Positions 17,556 to 26,572 of a stretch of 56,196 nt of DNA are shown here, one piece after another (position 1 is the stretch's first letter; the number at the start of each line of letters is the position of its first letter). A model generated the notes under the pieces. It had not been told where the DNA came from, did not search any database, and saw only the letters and a list, made by a program, of their open reading frames with translations. Both the position numbers and the translations under genes were made by a program. The stretch is from an uncultured bacterium (GTDB taxonomy: Bacteria; Pseudomonadota; Gammaproteobacteria; Burkholderiales; CAIKXV01): assembly GCA_903873475.1 (NCBI GenBank), contig CAIQON010000088.1, positions 1 to 56,196 of the forward strand, given 5' to 3'.

Positions 17556-18737
17556 TCAGCTGTCGAGCCCGAGCAGCGCGACGGCGTTGCCGCTGCGGAT
17601 CAGGTCCTTGGACGCCTCCGGCATGCCCGGCAGGTCGCGCAGCAGTTCCACGTCCTTCATCTTCATGCGGCCACCCGGATCGTCATGCGGATAGTCGGTC
17701 GCGAACAGGAACTGTGAAGCGCCCAGGAATTCCACGGCCTCGGCGAACCCGGGTTCCTCGGTCTCGATCGTGAAGAACAGGTTGGTCCGGAAGTAATGAC
17801 TGGCCGGCTTGCGGTTCTTCACCTCGTACACGTCGGCCGCGGTCAGCCGCTTGCCGGCCGAGGAGCGTTCGGTGCCCGGCACGATCCGGCGATGGAAGCG
17901 CGCGGAGGCATCCTCGTCGTCGTAGTTCAGCGGCGGCTTGTCGAGCGCGGCATCGAGTTTCTGTACCAGCGGCTGGATGAACGCGGTACCCGCCTCGGTG
18001 TAGACGAACCTCAGGTCGGGGTAGTCGTCGAGAAGGCCACTGGTCACCAGCGACACCAGGCTCAGGTGGCCTTCGGTCGGCGCGAACAGCTCCAGCCCGT
18101 CGGACTGGAAGAACATCAGGTTGCTCAGCCGGTGCCCGTGCTGGATCGAATGCATCATCAGCGGCATCTTCAGCTGCACGGCGCGCTCGAAGAACGGCCA
18201 CAGTTCGCGGTGGCTGCCCAGCGTCTCCGAGAACGGATGCGCGGCCACCGGGAACACCTTGTCGATCGCGATCGCCTTGAAGCCGTTGGCATGCGCCCAC
18301 TCGATCTCGGCGATCGCACCGTCCACGTCCTGCAGCGCGACCAGCGCGGCCCCGATGATCCGGTCAGGCTCGGCCTGCATCGCATCGAGGATCGACAGGT
18401 TGTACGAATGCGCCATCGCGGTGGCGAGCGGCGCATCGACCAGGTAGGAGAACAGCATTGCCGAGAACTGCGGCAGCACCAGTTCCCGGTCGATGCCCTG
18501 CCCGGCGAAGAACTGCGCCCGCTCCGGCCCGGGATACATGCCCGGATAGCGGCAACCCGAGCCCGGCGAAGGCAGCGGCGTGGAACCCGGAACCGGCGCG
18601 GGCGCCCCCGGGAATTCGGTGCCGTTGACGAAGCCCGCGGCATCGACGGTGAACCTTGGCGCGAGCGCCGCCAACGGCCCTTCGATTCGCTCGTAGCTGT
18701 CGCGCGGCAGGATATGGGTATCGCAGTCGATGATCAT
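17556..18737 (-). CDS. Amidohydrolase-2 family metal-dependent hydrolase or decarboxylase
   Basis: TIM-barrel protein of 393 aa in the family of ACMS decarboxylase, gamma-resorcylate decarboxylase and LigJ-type hydratases. Visible metal ligands are the N-terminal DCDTH (D-x-H strand 1), MMHSIQHGH (strand 5 His) and FATDYPHDDP (terminal Asp). An insert with EFPGAPAPVPG and RYPGMYPGPERAQFF matches a subgroup with a long N-terminal loop. The start is the ATG giving MIIDCDTH, preceded by GAGGA; a TTG one codon earlier is less likely. It lies 11 nt after carboxyltransferase 1. Decarboxylation or hydrolysis of a ring-derived acid is plausible; the reaction cannot be fixed from sequence. Confidence 0.88.
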   Translation of the reverse strand: MIIDCDTHILPRDSYERIEGPLAALAPRFTVDAAGFVNGTEFPGAPAPVPGSTPLPSPGSGCRYPGMYPGPERAQFFAGQGIDRELVLPQFSAMLFSYLVDAPLATAMAHSYNLSILDAMQAEPDRIIGAALVALQDVDGAIAEIEWAHANGFKAIAIDKVFPVAAHPFSETLGSHRELWPFFERAVQLKMPLMMHSIQHGHRLSNLMFFQSDGLELFAPTEGHLSLVSLVTSGLLDDYPDLRFVYTEAGTAFIQPLVQKLDAALDKPPLNYDDEDASARFHRRIVPGTERSSAGKRLTAADVYEVKNRKPASHYFRTNLFFTIETEEPGFAEAVEFLGASQFLFATDYPHDDPGGRMKMKDVELLRDLPGMPEASKDLIRSGNAVALLGLDS

Positions 18738-18748
18738 CAAAGCTGTCC

Positions 18749-20278
18749 TCAGTAGCTCGTCGGCCAGTTGGCAAGGCGGTGCTGGCCCACGCCGCGCGTG
18801 AGCCGCGACCGATGGACGTCGAGCATCGCCGTCAGCCAGCCACGGGTGTCGCGCGGGTCGAGCACGGCGTGCGCCTCGTAGAGCGATGCGAGCCCCCAGG
18901 CCGTCGTGTCGCGCACCAGCGAGTCACTCATCGACTTCGTCGCCTCGGTGCTCTCGCCCTCGCGCGCGAGCACGCTGGCGCCTACCTTCGGGTCCATGAA
19001 GCCGAGATCGGCCGTCGGCCAGGCCGCGACCTCGTCGGAGTTGCGGCCGCCACCCATGTTCAGGTAGGCCTGTCCGTAGCTCTTGCGCACGATGATCGAC
19101 AGCTTCGGCACGGTGACCAGCGCCAGCGCGTTCATCCAGTTGATGATCTTTCCGGCCGCCCCGCGCTTCTCGCCTTCGAGCCCGATCAGGAAGCCGGGCT
19201 GGTCGACCATCAGGATGATCGGCACGTTGAACGAATCGCAGAACACCAGGAAGCTGGTCGCCTTGTTGCAGGCATCGACGTCGATCGCGCCGCCCTTGAA
19301 CATCGGATTGTTGGCGATGATGCCGACGGTGCGCCCGTCGATGCGCGCGAGTGCGGTCATGATCGAGCGGCCGAACTTCGGCTTCATCTCGAAAAGGCTG
19401 TCGACATCGACGATCACCTCGGCCAGCTTGCGTGCGTCGTAGACCTTGGTGCGAAGCTCGGGAAGGATCTCGAGCAGGCGGCCCTGGTCGTGCGCGGCGA
19501 CCTTCGATGCATCGAGCACCGGCGGCGCCTCGTTGCAGTTCGACGGCAGGTAGGACAGGAAGCGCTTCACCGTGTCGATCGCCTCGGCGTCGGTGTCCAC
19601 CGCGACATCGACCAGCCCGGAGACGCCGGTGAGCAGCTTCCAGCCACCGAGTTCCTCCGGGTCCACTTCCTGGCTGATGGCGGAAGATGTCACCCGGTGG
19701 CTCGCCACCGCCATCAGCGCACCCTTGCGCATGACGACGAAGTCGGACATGCAGCCATACCAGGTCGACGAGCCGAAGCAGGCGCCGAGCTGGGCCGATA
19801 CCCAGGGCGAGGTGCGGATGCGCTGGTACTCGGTCGGGTCCTGGCCGAGGATCGCGCGCCCGGCCGAGCCCATGCGGTCGGGGATGCGCGCACCCGCCGA
19901 CTCGCCGAGGAACACCAGCGGCAGTCCCTTGGCGTTGGCGATGTCCTTTACGTGCTTGATCTTCTTGCCGTTGATCTGGCTGCTCGATGCGCCGAGCACG
20001 GTGAAGTCGTTGGACACCACGCCGACCTCGCGGCCGTCGACACGGCCGAAGCCGGCCACCTTGCCGTCGGCCGGCGTGCGCTCGCGGTCTTCGGCGCGGA
20101 ACGAGGTCGCATACAGGCCCGACTCGACGAAGCTGCCTTCATCGAGCAGCAGGTCAAGCCGCGAGCGTGCATCGAGCACGCCCTGGGCTGCGCGTTTCGC
20201 CAGCTTGTCCGGACCGCCCATGCCGAGCGCCTTTGCGCGGCGGGCAGCCAGCTCCTCGAGCATCTTTTCGTGCGCCAT
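18749..20278 (-). CDS. Acyl-CoA carboxyltransferase-type protein 1 (PccB/MmdA-like)
   Basis: Crotonase-fold carboxyltransferase of 509 aa, similar to the beta subunit of propionyl- or methylcrotonyl-CoA carboxylase and the alpha subunit of methylmalonyl-CoA decarboxylase. N-half hallmarks are SNDFTVLGASSSQINGKK and the oxyanion-hole segment FLGESAGARIPDRMG; C-half hallmarks are NNPMFKGGAIDVDACNKATSF and MVDQPGFLIGLEGE. No biotin carboxylase, BCCP or decarboxylase membrane subunit is nearby, so a partner would be encoded elsewhere. The ATG is chosen 2 nt after the enolase-superfamily gene; a GTG two codons upstream overlaps its stop. It shares the operon with a second, divergent carboxyltransferase. 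Confidence 0.9.
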   Translation of the reverse strand: MAHEKMLEELAARRAKALGMGGPDKLAKRAAQGVLDARSRLDLLLDEGSFVESGLYATSFRAEDRERTPADGKVAGFGRVDGREVGVVSNDFTVLGASSSQINGKKIKHVKDIANAKGLPLVFLGESAGARIPDRMGSAGRAILGQDPTEYQRIRTSPWVSAQLGACFGSSTWYGCMSDFVVMRKGALMAVASHRVTSSAISQEVDPEELGGWKLLTGVSGLVDVAVDTDAEAIDTVKRFLSYLPSNCNEAPPVLDASKVAAHDQGRLLEILPELRTKVYDARKLAEVIVDVDSLFEMKPKFGRSIMTALARIDGRTVGIIANNPMFKGGAIDVDACNKATSFLVFCDSFNVPIILMVDQPGFLIGLEGEKRGAAGKIINWMNALALVTVPKLSIIVRKSYGQAYLNMGGGRNSDEVAAWPTADLGFMDPKVGASVLAREGESTEATKSMSDSLVRDTTAWGLASLYEAHAVLDPRDTRGWLTAMLDVHRSRLTRGVGQHRLANWPTSY

Positions 20279-20280
20279 GG

Positions 20281-21432
20281 TCACGGACCCTCGTCCGACA
20301 CCTGCGGCAGCTTGCGCATCTTGTAGACCTGAGCCGGGATTTCCTGCAGCGCCTTCTCGTCCATCTCGATGCCCAGGCCGGGCGCGGTCGACAGTTCGAT
20401 GTAGCCGTCCTTCGGCTGCGGCGGGTTCAGGCAGATACGGTTGCCGAATTCCACGAACGGCAGGAAGTACTCGGTGATGATGAAGTTGGGCATCGTCGCC
20501 GAGGCATGCAGCGTCGAGGCGGTGGCCACCGTGGTCGAGTTGTAGTTGTGCGGCGACATCGCGACCAGGAACGACTCGGCCATCGCGGCGATCTCCTTGA
20601 GTTCAAGGATGCCGCCGACGCAGGCCACGTCCGGGTTCAGGATGTCGGCCGCGCGCTTCTCGAGCAGCGGCCGGAAGCCGGCCTTGGTGTAGGTGGCCTC
20701 GCCGATGCACACTGGGATGCCGATGTTGCGGCGGATCTCGGCGAGTTCGTCCGGGTACTCGGCCTGGCAGGACTCCTCCATCCAGTACATGTCGTACTCG
20801 GCCAGCCGCTTGTCGAGGCGGATCGCATGCATCGGTGCCAGGCGGCGGTGCTGGTCGATCAGCAGGTCGACCTTCGGCCCGACCGCGTCGCGGATCGCCT
20901 TCGTCACCGCGACCGCACGATCCTCGTGCTCGCGCGGGATCCAGTTGCGCCACGGCTTGGGCAGCGGGTCGAACTTGAGCGCCGTCCAGCCGGCAGCGAC
21001 GATCTTCTCGGCCGCGCGGGCATAGTCGGACGGCTGGTCCATGCCGTAGCTCCAGCCGTTGGCATAGACGCGGATCTTGTCGCGCACCCGGCCGCCAAGC
21101 AGGTTGTAGACGGGCTGGTTGCAGGCCTTGCCGACGATGTCCCAGAGCGCCTGCTCGATGCCGCTGATCGCGCAGAACACCTCGACCGAGCCGCGGCGGG
21201 CCGCGTAGTCGTCGAAGGCGAACTTCGTGAAATGCTTGATGTCGAACGGGCTGCGCCCGATCAGGTAGGGCGACAGCGAATCGAGCTGCGCGCAGACCGC
21301 CTTGTCGCGGTCGTACTGGGAATAGGACTCGCCCCAGCCGTGGATGCCTTCGTCGGTCTCGACCTTGACGAAGATGAGGTTCTTGCGCCAGCCCGGGTGG
21401 ACGGCGTAGTGCTTGATGCTGGTGATCTTCAT
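20281..21432 (-). CDS. Mandelate racemase/muconate lactonizing enzyme-family protein (acid-sugar dehydratase-like)
   Basis: Enolase-superfamily enzyme of 383 aa that abstracts a proton alpha to a carboxylate. Segments match the mandelate racemase/galactonate dehydratase subgroup: ALWDIVGKACNQPVYNLLGG, ALKFDPLPKPW, then LLIDQHRRL with the D-x-H pair, MEESCQAEYPDE and IGEATYTKAGF giving the three acidic metal ligands (D/E/E). AMSPHNYNSTT supplies the C-terminal catalytic His. The ATG has an AGAGGA upstream. It lies between Bug no. 6 (37 nt) and carboxyltransferase 1 (2 nt). Dehydration of a hydroxy acid to a 2-oxo acid is most likely; specificity is not readable. Confidence 0.9.
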   Translation of the reverse strand: MKITSIKHYAVHPGWRKNLIFVKVETDEGIHGWGESYSQYDRDKAVCAQLDSLSPYLIGRSPFDIKHFTKFAFDDYAARRGSVEVFCAISGIEQALWDIVGKACNQPVYNLLGGRVRDKIRVYANGWSYGMDQPSDYARAAEKIVAAGWTALKFDPLPKPWRNWIPREHEDRAVAVTKAIRDAVGPKVDLLIDQHRRLAPMHAIRLDKRLAEYDMYWMEESCQAEYPDELAEIRRNIGIPVCIGEATYTKAGFRPLLEKRAADILNPDVACVGGILELKEIAAMAESFLVAMSPHNYNSTTVATASTLHASATMPNFIITEYFLPFVEFGNRICLNPPQPKDGYIELSTAPGLGIEMDEKALQEIPAQVYKMRKLPQVSDEGP

Positions 21433-21469
21433 TGGAATTCCTCTTGCAGCCCGCGGTTCACGGACGGTG

Positions 21470-22495
21470 TCACTTCTTCAGCATGCCGATCGCGCCGAGC
21501 ACGGCGCGCGCCTCCTCGTTCTGCGCGTCCAGGTAGGCGCGCGCTTCGGCGCCGGTGAGGAAGGTCGGGCGCCAGTGGTTGCGCGACACGAGCTTCTGCC
21601 AGCCCTCGGTCTTCACGGCTTCGCGCAGCAGGTTTTCCCAGAACTGGATCTGTTCGGGCGCCATCCCGCGCGGGCCGAGCACGCCCTGGGCCGAATGATA
21701 GACCGCATCGATGCCCTGCTCGCGCCAGGTCGGCACGGTAGCGAGCGGTCCGCCGAGCCGCTCCGCGGTCGGAACCGCAAGCAGGCGGATCCGGCCAGCC
21801 TGGTGCAGCGCCACCACGTTCGGCGTGGATGCAGACACGATGTCGATATGGCCACCCAGCAGGTCGGTCATCGACGCGGCCGAGGACTTGTAGGGCACGA
21901 TGCGCAGCTGCGACACATCGACGCCGGCCTTTCGCAACGGCAGCGCGATGGCCACGTGGATGTGGTTGCCTGCGCTGGTGGCGATGCCGATCGACAGTCC
22001 GCCCGGATCCTTGCGCAGGCGTTCCACCAGGTCCTTCGCAGTGCGGATCGGCGAGTCCTCGCGCACCGCGACCACCAGCGTCTCCTCGAGCAGGATGGCG
22101 ATCGGCGTGAAGTCGGTGTATCCGACCGGCAGTGCGCCGAGCAGCCGGTTGTTGATCTGGCCGTGGTTGAACGTCGCCACGAAGTGCCCGTTGCCCGGAT
22201 TCTGGATCAGCGTGTTGAGCGCGATCAGGTTCGAGCCACCCGGGCGGTTCTGCACCAGGAACGGGTGTTCGAGCTTTCCGGAACGGTCGGCTGCCTCCTT
22301 GATCTGCCGGGCCGCCATGTCGAGCGCAGCACCGGGACCGGACGGCACGATCCATTCGAGGCTGCGCGAGGGCTTCCACTCCCCCGACTGGGCCATTGCC
22401 GGCGCCGGGCCGATCGCCATCGCGCCGAGGAGGATTGCCGCGCCGAGCGCGACGTTCAGCACCGTCCTGATTCCCTTGTTCATCACCGTCTGCAT
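21470..22495 (-). CDS. Bug/TctC-family periplasmic substrate-binding protein (no. 6)
   Basis: Receptor of 341 aa, divergent from the others. The signal peptide is cleaved near APAMAQ and the start follows AGGAGA. The first ligand loop reads EWIVPSGPGAALDMAARQI instead of PF-PGG-xD, the second lobe IVPYKSSAASMTDLLGGH, and a middle TFNHGQINNRLLG replaces the usual region. The fold order is retained. The altered loop suggests a different ligand class from the consensus Bug proteins. It is embedded within the CoA-ligase/carboxyltransferase operon, 19 nt after carboxyltransferase 2, which ties it to that pathway's substrate (inference). Confidence 0.9.
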   Translation of the reverse strand: MQTVMNKGIRTVLNVALGAAILLGAMAIGPAPAMAQSGEWKPSRSLEWIVPSGPGAALDMAARQIKEAADRSGKLEHPFLVQNRPGGSNLIALNTLIQNPGNGHFVATFNHGQINNRLLGALPVGYTDFTPIAILLEETLVVAVREDSPIRTAKDLVERLRKDPGGLSIGIATSAGNHIHVAIALPLRKAGVDVSQLRIVPYKSSAASMTDLLGGHIDIVSASTPNVVALHQAGRIRLLAVPTAERLGGPLATVPTWREQGIDAVYHSAQGVLGPRGMAPEQIQFWENLLREAVKTEGWQKLVSRNHWRPTFLTGAEARAYLDAQNEEARAVLGAIGMLKK

Positions 22496-22514
22496 GATTT
22501 CTCCTGAAGGTTAT

Positions 22515-24119
22515 TCAGGACTGTAGCGGTCTGGCGCCGCGATCGCCCTCGATGACTGCCCATGCATCTTCCACCCAGTCGCACAGCACGCCCCGGGTCT
22601 CCCGGGGGTCTATCACGTCGAGGATCGAGAACACCTCGGCGGTGCGAAACGGTGAACTGATCGCGTGGTACTCCGCCTCGATCGCATCGCGCGTGGCCTG
22701 CGGGTCGGCGGCGGTATCGATCTCCTGCCGGTGCGCGGCGTACACACCGCCTTCGATCGGGATCGAACCCCAGCGTGCCGATGGCCAGGCGAACCGGTGG
22801 TTGAGCGCGGGAAAGTGCTTGGGTGCGTGCAGTCCGCCGGCCATTCCGAACGCACGGCGCAGGATGATCGACACCCATGGCACCCTTGCCTGCTCGATGG
22901 TGGTGAGCACGCGCACGGCACCCAGCAGGGTGCCGGCGAGTTCGGCCTCGGGCCCGGTCGCATTGCCCGGCTGGTCGACCATGTTCACCACCGGCAGTCC
23001 GAACGTGTCGCACAGCTTCACATGGCGCTCGGTCTTCCAGGCCGCGGCCAGCGTCATCGCACCGCCGGAGATGCGCGGGTCGCTGCACAGCACCCCGACC
23101 GGATAGCCGTTCAGGCGCGCCAGCGCCGTGATCGTCGCACCGCCCTGATGGCGCCCGATCTCGAACACGGAGTCGCGGTCGAACACCGAATTGATGATCT
23201 TGCGCGGATCGTAGATCTGGCGACGGTTGCGCGGGATGGCATCGGCGAGCCAGGCGTCGGCACGCGCCGGGTCGTCGCTGCACGCCGTGCGCGGCGCACG
23301 GTGGTTCGCGCTGCGCGGCAGGTAGGAAAGGAACCGGCGCGCCTGCGCCAGCGCGTCTGCCTCGTCCACGGCCTCGTTGTGCACCAGCGCACTCTTGCGG
23401 TGGACCTTGTACCCGCCCAGCTCGTTCTTGTCGATGTCGATGCCGTAGGCCTGCTTGACCACCGGCGGACCGGCGGCGAACACCTGTGCCTGGTCGCGCA
23501 CCATCACCGAGAAGTGCGACATCAGCACCTTGATCGCGCCGAGCCCGGCGCAGCTGCCCAGCGCGACACCGACCACCGGCACGGTCGACATCAGGTCGAC
23601 CACCGGCCAGGTCGGATAGCCCGGGATCTTGGTATGGCCCATCTTCTTCAACAGCTTGACGCTGCCGCCGGCCGAATCGACCAGGCGTACCAGCGGCATC
23701 TGCATCGAATGCGCCAGCCGTTCGGCGTACACCCACTTGTCGGAGATGGTGGCCTCGGACGATCCCGCGCGAATCGTGTAGTCGTCGGCCGAGATCGTCA
23801 CCTTGTTGCCGTCGACGCGGCCGGTGCCGATGATCGCGTTGACCGGCGTCAGCTCGACCAGCCTGCCCTGCGCGTCGTAGCTGCCCTTGCCGGTGATCTG
23901 TCCCAGTTCGCGGAAGGTGCCCGCATCGAGCAGTGCCTCGATCCGCTCGCGCGCGGTCATCCGGCCGCGCGCCTTGTGCCTCGCGATCGCCGCTTCGCCG
24001 CCCATCGCCTTCGCCATGCGGCGGCGCTCGGCCAGTTCCGCCAGTTCGGGCCCCCACTGGGGCTCCGCTGCGGGCCTGGACGCTGCAGGTTCGGATGCAG
24101 GCGGCTTGGAGTCGTTCAT
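22515..24119 (-). CDS. Acyl-CoA carboxyltransferase-type protein 2
   Basis: Second carboxyltransferase-domain protein of the operon, 534 aa. It has an N-terminal extension rich in Ala/Pro (residues 1-25), then ARHKARGRMTARERIEALLD, DDYTIRAGSSEATISDKW, oxyanion segment LVDSAGGSVKLLKKMG, and in the C-half SDPRISGGAMTLAAAWKTER and MVDQPGNATGPEAE. It is only distantly similar to carboxyltransferase 1, so this is not a recent duplication; possibly the two form a hetero-oligomer or act on successive substrates. It starts in a TGATG overlap with the SucD-like gene. No biotin protein is encoded here. Confidence 0.9.
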   Translation of the reverse strand: MNDSKPPASEPAASRPAAEPQWGPELAELAERRRMAKAMGGEAAIARHKARGRMTARERIEALLDAGTFRELGQITGKGSYDAQGRLVELTPVNAIIGTGRVDGNKVTISADDYTIRAGSSEATISDKWVYAERLAHSMQMPLVRLVDSAGGSVKLLKKMGHTKIPGYPTWPVVDLMSTVPVVGVALGSCAGLGAIKVLMSHFSVMVRDQAQVFAAGPPVVKQAYGIDIDKNELGGYKVHRKSALVHNEAVDEADALAQARRFLSYLPRSANHRAPRTACSDDPARADAWLADAIPRNRRQIYDPRKIINSVFDRDSVFEIGRHQGGATITALARLNGYPVGVLCSDPRISGGAMTLAAAWKTERHVKLCDTFGLPVVNMVDQPGNATGPEAELAGTLLGAVRVLTTIEQARVPWVSIILRRAFGMAGGLHAPKHFPALNHRFAWPSARWGSIPIEGGVYAAHRQEIDTAADPQATRDAIEAEYHAISSPFRTAEVFSILDVIDPRETRGVLCDWVEDAWAVIEGDRGARPLQS

Positions 24120-25033
24120 CAGGCGTGCTCCGGGGTGCAGGTTACATTCAGGCATGCCAGCAGCGGACCGAGTTCTCCCAGCCGATGCACCACGTGGACA
24201 CCGACGGCCGCGAGCATCGTGCGCTTCGCGGAGACGGTATCGCCGGCATCCTGGATCATCGCGGCCGCGTGGCCGAAGCTGGCGCCGGCCGGGTAGCGTT
24301 CCTGGAACTCGCCGGCGAGGACGGCGATCACCGGCTTGCCCGGCCCACGCTCGCCGAGCCACCGGGCCACCTCCTGCTCGTTGGGCGTGCCCGGCTCGCC
24401 GAACAGCAGGATGGCCTCGGTGCCCGGGTCGGCATCGAACAGCTGCAGGTAGCGGATCATCGGCGTGCACGGCACGGCATCGCCACCCATGGATATCGCG
24501 GTCGATACCCCATGGCCGCCTGCCTTCAGCGTCAGCGCGAGCTCGGCCGACATGCCGCCCGAGCGCGACACGATACCCACCGTGCCGGGAAGGAACACGC
24601 GCGCTGGCAGGTCGCCACCGATGCCGCCGAGCTTGCAGCGGCCAGGCGAGATGATGCCGTTCGTGTTGCAGCCGACCACCAGCGCGCCGGTGCGTTCGGC
24701 CGCCGCACGGATGGCGACGGCATCATGCACTGGCACGTTCTCCGCCAGCACCACCGCCAGCCGGATGCCGGCCGCGAGGCTCTCGAGCACCGCATCGCGC
24801 ACTGCGTACGGCGGTGCATACACGAGTGTCGCGTCGATCGGGTGGTCGGCCAGCGCGGCCGCGACCGTGTTGTAGACGGGCAGCCCGTCGGCCTCGCTGC
24901 CGCCGCGGCCGGGGGTGACCCCGCAGACGATCTGCGTGCCGTAGGCGCGACAGTGCGCGACATCGCGCCGCGCCTGGGTACCGGTAATCCCCTGCACCAG
25001 CACGCGCGTGTGCGAATCGATCAGTATGCTCAT
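24119..25033 (-). CDS. CoA-binding subunit of an acyl-CoA ligase (SucD-like)
   Basis: Protein of 304 aa resembling the alpha subunit of succinyl-CoA synthetase or malate-CoA ligase. It carries an N-terminal Rossmann CoA-binding domain (LVQGITGTQARRDVAHCRAYGTQIVCGVTPG) and a ligase domain with GIVSRSGGMSAELA. ASFGHAAAMIQDAG aligns with the GHAGA segment containing the phosphohistidine. It overlaps the SucC-like gene as ATGA and the next gene as TGATG, so stoichiometric co-translation is likely. It would activate an organic acid to its CoA ester with NTP hydrolysis through phosphohistidine. The substrate is not succinate with certainty, given the catabolic context. Confidence 0.9.
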   Translation of the reverse strand: MSILIDSHTRVLVQGITGTQARRDVAHCRAYGTQIVCGVTPGRGGSEADGLPVYNTVAAALADHPIDATLVYAPPYAVRDAVLESLAAGIRLAVVLAENVPVHDAVAIRAAAERTGALVVGCNTNGIISPGRCKLGGIGGDLPARVFLPGTVGIVSRSGGMSAELALTLKAGGHGVSTAISMGGDAVPCTPMIRYLQLFDADPGTEAILLFGEPGTPNEQEVARWLGERGPGKPVIAVLAGEFQERYPAGASFGHAAAMIQDAGDTVSAKRTMLAAVGVHVVHRLGELGPLLACLNVTCTPEHA

Positions 25034-26244
25034 GCGGCCCCCTCGCGCGGACCGCCGGTCAGTTCGACGATCTTCGCCACGGCATCCTCGATCGGCGACA
25101 TCGGCGGCATGTACACCAGGCCCGGCAGCTCTTCGGCGATCTCCCGCGCGCGCGCCTCGCCCGGGCCGAACAGCCGCACCACGATCGGGAACGAGGTCGG
25201 ATCGACGCCCCTTGCCTTGAGGTGGTCGACGATCAGCCGCATCCGCTCGTCGACGTTGATCAGCTGCAGGAAGTTGTAGCTGATCAGCAGCCCACGCACG
25301 CCGGGACGGGCGAGGATCGCATCGACCACTGCAGCCATCTTTTCCTTCCAGCCGCCACCCGGGGTCGCATCGAGATGGTTGGCCGGGCGCGCGCCCAGCG
25401 CGAGCATCAGGTCGTGCTGGAAGAGGCTCGCGCCGCCGCCGCCCACGAAGAACCCGATGTCGCCCTCGAGTTCGGTGTAGCGGAATACCGCGCCCGGTAC
25501 CCGTGCATTGGCTTCGAGCACCGACCGCTCGCGCGCGTTTGCCCGCCGTCCACCGCGCGTGGACAGTTCGCTCGCCACCGGCTGCCAGCGCGGATGACGG
25601 GCCAGCGCCGCGTCGTCGATGCCGAGCATCGCGCCGACGATCGAGAACCGGCCATCGGTGCGCAGCGCCACCGGGTTGATCTCCATCACCAGCCCGTCTG
25701 CCGCCACGAACGCCTGCCACAGGCGGACAGTGAGTTCGGCGAGCGCCGGCAGCCGGGCCGATTCGATGCCGCAGCGCTCCCACAACTGCACGGCTTCCCA
25801 GATGCGCAGGCCGGCGGCAGGATCGATGTCCCTGGCGTGGATCGCGCCGGGATCTTCATGATGCGTCTGTTCGATGTCCACGCCGCCGCGGGCGCTGGCA
25901 ATGACGCGCGGCGGGTAACGATCGAGCACGAACGAGAGATAGAGCTCGGCGGCGATCGGCTCGAGCGCTTCGACATAGACCTGCTCGACCTCATACTCGC
26001 CGACCTGGCTGCCGAGCAGGGCTTGCGCGGCGGCGCGTGCGGCATCGGCGCCGTCTGTCAGTCGCACCGCACCGGCGAGTCCGCGCCGGCCGGTCGGCAC
26101 CAGCGCCTTGACCACGGCCGAGCCGCCGAGCGCCGTGGCAATGCGGCACGCGGAATCTGCGCTGTCCGCTGCCTCGCCTGCGGGCACCGGCAATCCGCGA
26201 TCGCGCAGGAACGCCTTGGTCAGGTCCTCGGTGAGCGCGATCAT
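25030..26244 (-). CDS. ATP-grasp subunit of an acyl-CoA ligase (SucC-like)
   Basis: ATP-grasp protein of 404 aa, partner of the SucD-like subunit. Features are an N-terminal ATP-grasp start ALTEDLTKAFLRDRGLPVPAGE, the metal-binding VMEINPVALRTDGRF, and the C-terminal ligase domain with FFVGGGGASLFQHD and GGGWKEKMAAVVDAI, comparable to SucC GGGATKE. The LHEYQ signature of canonical SucC is absent, so it belongs to a side branch such as malate-CoA ligase or ADP-forming acyl-CoA synthetases. The ATG at MIALTED fits the family; an ATG ten codons upstream is possible. It is the first gene of the 26244-16217 operon. Confidence 0.88.
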   Translation of the reverse strand: MIALTEDLTKAFLRDRGLPVPAGEAADSADSACRIATALGGSAVVKALVPTGRRGLAGAVRLTDGADAARAAAQALLGSQVGEYEVEQVYVEALEPIAAELYLSFVLDRYPPRVIASARGGVDIEQTHHEDPGAIHARDIDPAAGLRIWEAVQLWERCGIESARLPALAELTVRLWQAFVAADGLVMEINPVALRTDGRFSIVGAMLGIDDAALARHPRWQPVASELSTRGGRRANARERSVLEANARVPGAVFRYTELEGDIGFFVGGGGASLFQHDLMLALGARPANHLDATPGGGWKEKMAAVVDAILARPGVRGLLISYNFLQLINVDERMRLIVDHLKARGVDPTSFPIVVRLFGPGEARAREIAEELPGLVYMPPMSPIEDAVAKIVELTGGPREGAA

Positions 26245-26572
26245 CGTTCCGCCGACGAGGACGTGCAATCGCATCGCGGGCCGCCGGGCCTGCGCGATGA
26301 ATATCCGTACGCCGGCGTCCCCTCGGGACTGGCGATGTGCATGCGCCTCCTCCTCTAGTGCCGACTCGCGGGGGGTCGGGTTGGCGCGCTTCCAGCGCGT
26401 GGCCCGGGTTGTTTTTTGCGCCCCGCGCCTTTGTCTGATGATGCCAGATGCGGGACTGGCCGGCGATCATGCGTGGCCGGGCCACCGCGCGTCAGTCCGG
26501 CAGCGTCCGGTACATAATCGCGCCCTCGCAGTTCGTTCGAGGGCGTGCCCACGCCGCACAGGGGGAAAACCG
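26245..26572. other. Divergent intergenic region, 328 bases
   Basis: This separates the minus-strand CoA-ligase operon from the plus-strand VOC operon and must hold promoters for both. A candidate -10 CATAAT (26513-26518) lies about 55 nt before the VOC start, but the facing -35 (GTCAGT, 26491-26496, 16-nt spacer) is poor. A T-rich GTTGTTTTTTG tract near 26408 lies within GC-rich sequence. No open frame here resembles a protein. Confidence 0.45.

Noticed and set aside
20279-20284. GTG start overlapping the upstream stop for carboxyltransferase 1
   Set aside because: An ATG two codons later fits equally and is the more common choice; the difference is two residues.
26491-26518. Promoter for the VOC operon with -10 CATAAT
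   Set aside because: The -35 match is poor, so it is mentioned only within the intergenic entry.
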